Positions 59,355 to 64,000 of a DNA stretch of 64,000 nt are shown here, piece by piece (the first letter of the stretch is position 1; each line of letters begins with the position of its first letter). The stretch covers positions 62,001 through 126,000 of the forward strand of contig NZ_JAGSOV010000060.1 of assembly GCF_023898865.1 (NCBI RefSeq). The letters run 5' to 3'. The DNA is from Pseudonocardia humida (lineage in GTDB: Bacteria > Actinomycetota > Actinomycetes > Mycobacteriales > Pseudonocardiaceae). The notes beneath the pieces were generated by a model. The model was not told where the DNA came from. It searched no databases and saw nothing but the letters and a program-made list of their open reading frames with translations. Made by a program: the position numbers and the translations under genes.

Positions 59355-60358
59355 CGGGCCGCTCCGACCGGCGCGGCGGCGGGATCGGGGACGTCCGCCT
59401 CGGCGTCGCGCAGGGTGCGCCCGGTCAGGGTGAGGAAGACGTCGTCGAGGCTGGGCCGGCGGACCTCCACCGACAGCGCGGCCACGCCGGCGGCGTCCAT
59501 CCCGCGCAGCAGCGCGGGCAGCACGCCGGCGCCGTCGGGCGTGCGGAACCGCACGGTCGAGCCGTCGACGGCGGGCTGCTCGCCGGGCAGGTCGGTGGCC
59601 AGTCGGGCCACGACCTCCGGCGAGTCGGCGCCGACGACGACCAGGTCGCCGGAGACGCGGCGCTTGAGCTCGTCCGGCGTGCCCGCGGCGACGATGCGGC
59701 CGCGGTCGATGACCAGGATCCGGTCGCACAGCGCGTCGGCCTCGTCGAGGTAGTGGGTGGTCAGGAACAGGGTGGTGCCGTGCTCGGCGTGCAGCCTGCT
59801 GATGTGCTCCCAGAGGTTGGCCCGGCTCTGCGGGTCCAGACCGGTGGAGGGCTCGTCGAGGAAGAGCAGCGGGGGCCGGTGCACCAGGCCCATGGCGATG
59901 TCCAGGCGGCGGCGCTGGCCGCCGGAGAGGGTCTGCACGACCCGGGAGCCCGCCTCGCCGAGGTCGAACGAACCGAGCAGGTCCGCGGCCCGGCCCGCGG
60001 CCTCGGCCGCGCTCAGCCCGTACAGCCGGGCCTGCAGCTCCAGCTCGTCGCGGACCCGGCAGTCCGGGCCGGCGCCGCCGCTCTGCCCGACGTAGCCGAT
60101 GCGGCGGCGCACGCCCGCCGGGTCGGTGCGCAGGTCGTGGCCGGCCACGGTGGCGGTGCCCGCGGTCGGGGCGAGCAGCGTGGTGAGCATGCGCAGGGTG
60201 GTGGTCTTGCCTGCGCCGTTGGGGCCGAGGAAGCCGACCAGCTCGCCGGCGGCCACGTCGATGTCGACCCCGGCGACGGCCGTGACCTCCTCGACGGTGC
60301 GGCCCCGGCGGGCGCGGAAGGTGCGGGCGAGCCCGCGTGCGGTCATCACGCGGGTCAC
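59351..60358 (-). CDS. DrrA-type ABC transporter ATP-binding protein
   Basis: 335-residue ATPase. Walker A GPNGAGKTT, signature LSGGQRRRLDIAMG, Walker B LLFLDEPSTGLDP, then LTTHYLDEADAL; the DrrA-type tail ends with SLDDVFLTLTGRT. The GYVGQSGGAGPDCRVRDEL insert marks the subgroup that is often next to PadR genes. GTG 60358 is preferred because GGGG lies 5 bases upstream; ATG 60346 has no ribosome-binding site in range. Controlled presumably by the PadR protein encoded just before it, whose gene end carries a palindrome. Confidence 0.92.
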   Translation of the reverse strand: MTRVMTARGLARTFRARRGRTVEEVTAVAGVDIDVAAGELVGFLGPNGAGKTTTLRMLTTLLAPTAGTATVAGHDLRTDPAGVRRRIGYVGQSGGAGPDCRVRDELELQARLYGLSAAEAAGRAADLLGSFDLGEAGSRVVQTLSGGQRRRLDIAMGLVHRPPLLFLDEPSTGLDPQSRANLWEHISRLHAEHGTTLFLTTHYLDEADALCDRILVIDRGRIVAAGTPDELKRRVSGDLVVVGADSPEVVARLATDLPGEQPAVDGSTVRFRTPDGAGVLPALLRGMDAAGVAALSVEVRRPSLDDVFLTLTGRTLRDAEADVPDPAAAPVGAAR

Positions 60359-60376
60359 CCTGGCCCCTGCGGGGCA

Positions 60377-60396
60377 ACTAGTCAAGCTTTACTAGT
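60377..60396 (-). promoter_or_regulatory. Near-perfect palindrome at the end of padR
   Basis: ACTAGT-C-AAGCTT-T-ACTAGT: 18 of 20 positions obey dyad symmetry, in an AT-rich patch that includes the padR stop codon (60382-60384). On the minus strand TTGACT (60387-60382) could be a -35 box for the exporter genes that follow. A small hairpin GCCCC/GGGGC follows it. It is a good candidate for the PadR operator or an internal promoter. Confidence 0.55.
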
Positions 60397-60972
60397 GACT
60401 CCTCCGTCGAGCACGAACGTCCCGTCGCGGATGCGCCCGGCCAGGTCGAGGGACCAGTCGATCTCCGCCCGCAGCCGGCTCGCCGCCAGCTGCATCAGCG
60501 CCCCCACCTGCGCGGGCTTGGCCGCGTCGGGCCCCACGACCGGACGGTCGGCGCCCGGCTCGACGGGTGGGTCGACCCGGACCAGCTGCGCCCACAGTGC
60601 CCGCACCCGGTAGTCGAGCAGGGTGGCGACCTCCGCCCTCGGCAGCAGGTGCAGGAAGCCGAACGCCGCGCTCAGCTCGTCGAGGGTGTCGTGCGGATCG
60701 CTGACCGCCGAGCGCACCAGGTGCCAGAACTCGGTCTCGCCGTCGGGGGTGAGCCGGTAGACCGTGCGCTCCGGGCCGCCGCCGGACTCGGTGCCGACCT
60801 CGCTGACCAGGCCGCGCTTGGTCAGCGTGCGCAGTGCCTGGTAGATCGACGCCGGGGCGACGTTCGCCCAGGCGTCGGCCCGCCAGCTCATCAGCTCGCG
60901 TCGCACCTGGTAGCCGTGGGCCTGCCCGAGGTCGCGGACGACCCCGAGCACCAGCATCCGGACGGCGGACAC
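60382..60972 (-). CDS. PadR-family regulator
   Basis: 196-residue PadR regulator. MSAVRMLVLGVVRDLGQAHGYQVRRELMSW covers helix 1 and 2 (VLGVVRDLGQAHGYQVRREL), APASIYQALRTLTKRGLVSEV is the recognition helix region, and GPERTVYRLTPDGETEF the wing; the C-terminal half is helical (Vir_act_alpha_C). GTG 60972 begins the conserved MSAVR lead. It lies 13 bases after the M20 peptidase gene and 23 bases before the ABC ATPase on the same strand, suggesting a peptidase-padR-ABC transcript with internal control. Confidence 0.92.
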   Translation of the reverse strand: MSAVRMLVLGVVRDLGQAHGYQVRRELMSWRADAWANVAPASIYQALRTLTKRGLVSEVGTESGGGPERTVYRLTPDGETEFWHLVRSAVSDPHDTLDELSAAFGFLHLLPRAEVATLLDYRVRALWAQLVRVDPPVEPGADRPVVGPDAAKPAQVGALMQLAASRLRAEIDWSLDLAGRIRDGTFVLDGGVTSKA

Positions 60973-60985
60973 GCGCGGACCCGGC

Positions 60986-62341
60986 TCAGCCGGCCAGCTC
61001 GGCCAGCAGGTACGCCTCGGCCAGCACGGCGGTGCGGAACATGCCCAGGTGCACGCTCTCGTCGATGCCGTGCCACCGGCTCGCCGGGTCGCCCACGCCG
61101 GTGACCAGCACCGCGGCCCCCGGGAACGTGCGGGCGAACTCGGCGATGAACGGGATCGAGCCGCCGACCCCGACCTCCACCACGTCGTTGCCGTAGGCGT
61201 CGGCGAAGGCGCGCCGGGCCATGTCGTACACCGACCCGGCGGCGTCCAGGCTGAACGGCTCGGCGATCCCGTGGCCGGGGGTGATCGTCACCTTGGCGCC
61301 CCACGGCACGTGCGCCTTGAGGTGCTCGGCCAGGGCGTCCTGGGCCTTCCGGGTGTCGTCGCCCGGCGCCAGCCGCAGGCTCACCGCGGCCCGGGCCCGG
61401 GGCAGCAGCACGTTGGACACCTCGTCGACGCGCGGCGCGTCGATGCCCAGCACGGCCACCGCCGGCTTCTGCCACGACCGCTCCGGGATGGTGCCGGTGC
61501 CGATCAGCTCCACGCCGTCGAGCAGGCCGACGTCGGAGCGGAAGGTGGCTTCGTCGAAGTCCGGCGCGGCCGACGTGCCCTGGGCCAGCCCGCCAACGGC
61601 GACCTCGCCCAGCTCGTCGTGCAGGCTGGCCAGGGTGCGGCAGAGCGCGGTGAGCGCGTCGCCGACCGGGCCGCCGTAGACGCCCGAGTGCACCGGGCGC
61701 TCCAGCATCGCGACCTCGATGGTCAGGTCGACCAGTCCGCGCAGGCTGGTGGTCAGCGCCGGGACGTCGACGGCGGGGTTGGCCGAGTCGGCGATCACGA
61801 TGGCGTCGCAGGCCAGCAGGTCGCGGTGCTCGGCCAGGAAGGCCGTCAGCGTGGGGGAGCCGGACTCCTCCTCGCCCTCGATGAACAGCGTCACCCCGAT
61901 CGGCGGCCCGCCCTGGACGGCCTGGTAGGCGCGCAGCACCGTCAGGTGGGTCAGCACGCCGGCCTTGTCGTCGGCGGCGCCGCGGCCGTAGAGCCGCCCC
62001 CCGCGCTCGGTGGGCTCGAACGGCGGGCTCGTCCAGTGCTCGTCGCCACCGGTGGGCTGCACGTCGTGGTGGGCGTAGAGCAGGATCGTCGGCGCGCCCT
62101 CCGGCGCGGGCCAGCTGGCCACGACCGCGGGCGCGCCGTCCTCGACCGACAGCACCCGCACGTCCGCCGCGCCGGCCGCCCGGGCCAGCCCGGCGATGGC
62201 CTCGGCGCTGCGGCGGGTGTCCTCGGCGTGGTCCGGATCGGCCCAGATGCTGGGGATCCGGACCAGGGTCTCCAGGTCGGCGCGGGCGGCGGGCAGGGCC
62301 GCGTCGACCGCGGCGGGCAGGGTGTCACGCAGATCCGGCAC
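60986..62341 (-). CDS. M20-family dipeptidase
   Basis: 451-residue zinc peptidase. LLYAHHDVQPTGGDEHW holds the first metal His and catalytic Asp; GRGAADDKAGVL the bridging Asp; FIEGEEESGSP the catalytic Glu-Glu pair; and IADSANP the next ligand. The lid domain lies at about 200-330 (VDLTIEV, HSGVYGG), and HGIDESVHLGMF gives the final His. Length and motifs fit the ArgE/DapE/CNDP-like dipeptidases acting on dipeptides or N-acyl amino acids. ATG 62341; its stop is 13 bases from padR. Confidence 0.94.
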   Translation of the reverse strand: MPDLRDTLPAAVDAALPAARADLETLVRIPSIWADPDHAEDTRRSAEAIAGLARAAGAADVRVLSVEDGAPAVVASWPAPEGAPTILLYAHHDVQPTGGDEHWTSPPFEPTERGGRLYGRGAADDKAGVLTHLTVLRAYQAVQGGPPIGVTLFIEGEEESGSPTLTAFLAEHRDLLACDAIVIADSANPAVDVPALTTSLRGLVDLTIEVAMLERPVHSGVYGGPVGDALTALCRTLASLHDELGEVAVGGLAQGTSAAPDFDEATFRSDVGLLDGVELIGTGTIPERSWQKPAVAVLGIDAPRVDEVSNVLLPRARAAVSLRLAPGDDTRKAQDALAEHLKAHVPWGAKVTITPGHGIAEPFSLDAAGSVYDMARRAFADAYGNDVVEVGVGGSIPFIAEFARTFPGAAVLVTGVGDPASRWHGIDESVHLGMFRTAVLAEAYLLAELAG

Positions 62342-62351
62342 GGCGGCGATG

Positions 62352-62891
62352 CTACGCGGCGCCGGCGGCCGCGGCCCGGTCCGCGCGGGCCTCCACCGAG
62401 CGCCGGTACCAGGTCAGGGCGCCGGTGGCGGCCAGCGCGGCGGTCACCCCGCCGCCGATCACGCGCACCCAGTGCGCGGCGTTGAACTCCGCGGCGACGG
62501 CGCGCAGGTACTCGTCGGAGTGGGTGCCGACCGGGTCGACGAACATGATCTCGTTGCGCGGCCAGAAGAACCAGGCCGAGAACAGGAACTCGCAGCACAC
62601 GTACACCGCGAGGGCGACGACCAGCAGCCACCGCACGCGCGGTACGCGCCAGGTCAGCAGCACCGATGCGGCCGCGGTCGCGATGACGCTGAGCCCGAGC
62701 GGCGGGAAGAAGTCCGACGGGCTGCCGGCCACCATGAACTCCCGGGCCTGCACCAGTGACGCCGGTGGATCGCGGAAGATGTTCGGGTACAGCATCGCGG
62801 TCTCGGCGAGGATCCCGCCGAAGGAGATCGTCGCGGCCGCGGTGAGCACGGTGAGCAGCACAGCGGTCAGGCTGGAGAGGTTGGCTCGCAT
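62352..62891 (-). CDS. Four-TM integral membrane protein
   Basis: 179-residue membrane protein with four TM helices (LTAVLLTVLTAAATISFGGILA, LGLSVIATAAASVLLTW, VRWLLVVALAVYVCCEFLFSAW, and HWVRVIGGGVTAALAATGAL). It resembles DUF1772-like small membrane proteins, but I cannot assign it with certainty. EFNAAHWVRVIGG contains a conserved-looking His. ATG 62891 is chosen because upstream codons look non-coding. The gene precedes the M20 peptidase by 10 bases on the same strand and probably shares its mRNA. Confidence 0.78.
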   Translation of the reverse strand: MRANLSSLTAVLLTVLTAAATISFGGILAETAMLYPNIFRDPPASLVQAREFMVAGSPSDFFPPLGLSVIATAAASVLLTWRVPRVRWLLVVALAVYVCCEFLFSAWFFWPRNEIMFVDPVGTHSDEYLRAVAAEFNAAHWVRVIGGGVTAALAATGALTWYRRSVEARADRAAAAGAA

Positions 62892-63070
62892 GCCGACCGA
62901 CGCTAGGGGCGCGCCCGGCGGCCGTCGTCGGCCTGCGCTCGCGTCCGGTGTCGCTCCTCGACGTACGCCGTCGCCGCCCCGGCACGCCTCCGGGCGGCCC
63001 GGGGTGACGACCCGGTGACGGCGCGGGCGGTCGTCACCCGATCGGGCGGCGGTGAGGGTATCGTGCGTCT

Positions 63071-63082
63071 GCGTGATCACGC
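63071..63082. promoter_or_regulatory. Palindrome GCGTGATCACGC upstream of the DUF574 gene
   Basis: A perfect 12-base palindrome, flanked by imperfect TGCGT/ACGCA, 78 bases before the methyltransferase start. The 268-base gap between it and the divergent membrane-protein gene is otherwise free of features I can name. Confidence 0.35.
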
Positions 63083-63159
63083 TGGCACGCAGCGTGAATG
63101 TCGGCCCTCGGGCACCCGACGGGTGCGATCGGACGCGGGCCACGACCCGGGGGACGCGT

Positions 63160-63996
63160 GTGCACTGGTTGACGACGGGCTCCGCCCCGCACCGCCCGCG
63201 CCCCGGCGTCCCGGGCGTGGACACCGCCCGCCCCCACCCGGCCCGCGTCTACGACTACCTGCTCGGCGGCAAGGACAACTTCGCCGCCGACCGCGACGCG
63301 GGCGACGCCATGATCGCCCGCCTGCCCGGGCTGCCCGCGATGACCAGGGCCAACCGCGACTTCCTCGGTCGGGCCGTCCGGCACCTGGTGCGGACGCACG
63401 GCGTGCGGCACTTCCTCGACATCGGTTCGGGCATCCCGACCTCCCGCAACGTGCACGAGATCGCCCAGGCGGCCGACCCGGGCGCCCGGGTCGTCTACGT
63501 CGACGACGACCCCGTGGTCGCCGCGCACTCGCGCGCCCTGCTGACCGGGGCCGAGGCCGGGCGCACCGCCTTCGTCCACGCCGACGCCACCGACCCGGCC
63601 GCCGTGCTGGCCGCGCCCGCCGTCGCCGAGCTGCTCGACCGCGCCGAACCGGTCGCCCTGATGGTCGTGTCGGTGCTGATGTACTTCCCGGACGACACGG
63701 CGCACCGCATCGTCGACACCCTGCTGGCGGCCCTCCCGCCGGGCAGCTTCCTCACCGTCAGCCACCCCACGGCCGACTTCGACCCGGCGGTCGTGGCCCA
63801 GGCGGTGGCCGCGGCCCGGCGCAGCGGGCTCACCTACATCACCCGCACGCGCGCCGAGGTCGAGGCCTTCTTCGCCGGGACCGACCCGGTCGAACCGGGG
63901 GTCGTGCCCCTGCTGGCCTGGCGACCCGACGGCGGGACCGCTCCGCCCGACCCGCACGGCGTCTACTACTGGGCGGGCATGGCCCGGCGCCGCTGA
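63160..63996 (+). CDS. SAM-dependent methyltransferase (DUF574/PF04672)
   Basis: 278-residue methyltransferase of the PF04672 family, abundant in filamentous actinobacteria. PARVYDYLLGGKDNFAADRDAG (the Y-D-Y-L-L-G-G-K-D-N-F hallmark) is followed by RHFLDIGSGIPTSRNVHEIAQ (SAM motif I) and VVYVDDDPVVAAHSRALL. The substrates of this family are unknown, and members often lie next to SARP or WhiB-like regulators. GTG 63160 has GGGGGA at 5 bases; the longer frame from 63052 looks non-coding. The gene ends 3 bases before the window edge, so its right context is unseen. Confidence 0.93.
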   Translation: MHWLTTGSAPHRPRPGVPGVDTARPHPARVYDYLLGGKDNFAADRDAGDAMIARLPGLPAMTRANRDFLGRAVRHLVRTHGVRHFLDIGSGIPTSRNVHEIAQAADPGARVVYVDDDPVVAAHSRALLTGAEAGRTAFVHADATDPAAVLAAPAVAELLDRAEPVALMVVSVLMYFPDDTAHRIVDTLLAALPPGSFLTVSHPTADFDPAVVAQAVAAARRSGLTYITRTRAEVEAFFAGTDPVEPGVVPLLAWRPDGGTAPPDPHGVYYWAGMARRR

Positions 63997-64000
63997 CCGC

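Noticed and set aside
60346..60385. Start of the DrrA-type ATPase at 60385 (MTSCPAG...)
   Set aside because: That start lies on the end of padR and within the palindrome; GTG 60358 with a nearby GGGG is better placed.

Overview
The window is a very GC-rich (roughly three-quarters G+C by eye) actinobacterial chromosome segment. Gene content (MprAB, Ruc with a CIRCE element, Glp/GlpR, RpfB, an ECF41 SigJ-like sigma factor, DUF574 methyltransferase, DUF2332, class F sortase) points to a filamentous or corynebacterial-type actinomycete, most likely Pseudonocardiaceae (Pseudonocardia-like). The genus is an inference. No phage, IS element, CRISPR array or rRNA was seen; there is one tRNA gene (tRNA-Ala, anticodon CGC).

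Layout. 0.1-6.3 kb: TetR regulator translationally coupled to a Y-family DNA polymerase, a sirtuin, a second TetR regulator divergent from a DrrAB-type ABC exporter with a twin operator between them, and a DUF2332 protein. 6.4-17.7 kb: a block in the same order as M. tuberculosis Rv0981-Rv0996: mprA, mprB, moaB, mscL, ruc, galU, glp/moeA, rimJ, glpR/sepX. The protease gene pepD, normally next to mprAB, is absent; its place holds a 0.6 kb hairpin-rich non-coding stretch and a second two-component system. 17.8-34.1 kb: tRNA-Ala followed by an accessory stretch: Phd/VapC module, cold-shock protein, SigJ-like sigma factor, epoxide hydrolase, PhzF, several regulators, an Excalibur protein, a CHRD-domain surface protein overlapping a class F sortase gene, a VOC-protein remnant, a C45-type hydrolase, and PAP2-kinase-response regulator genes overlapping by 4 bases each. 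34.1-50.6 kb: core block again (pmt, rsmI, khtTU, metG, tatD, rpfB, ksgA, ispE, ABC-F), with a PadR-MFS drug-export operon inserted between ksgA and ispE. 50.7-64 kb: GT39 membrane transferase, SnoaL/TetR pair, two further DrrAB-type exporters flanking a 1055-residue AfsR-type regulator, PadR, M20 dipeptidase, a 4-TM protein and a DUF574 methyltransferase.

How the genes work together. The core parts cover cell-envelope stress sensing (MprAB, MscL), divisome assembly (Glp with its receptor GlpR), sugar-nucleotide supply (GalU), O-mannosylation (Pmt), resuscitation (RpfB), ribosome maturation (RimJ, RsmI, KsgA), isoprenoid precursors (IspE) and redox-sensitive chaperoning (Ruc under HrcA). The accessory parts are mostly regulator-plus-exporter units, each with a visible palindrome or direct-repeat operator.

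Two sequence-wide patterns stand out. About a dozen genes have a TANNNT -10 box 6-7 bases before the start codon, so their mRNAs are probably leaderless; at galU and at the second response regulator this promoter instead opens a very short upstream reading frame that overlaps the real gene by ATGA. There are also dispersed inverted repeats of unknown identity: one with the core GTCGAGAACGA at 1.7 and 36.6 kb, another with TTTCCTGAAC or near copies at 41.6 and 44.6 kb. All functional statements rest on reading the sequence; no database search was run.
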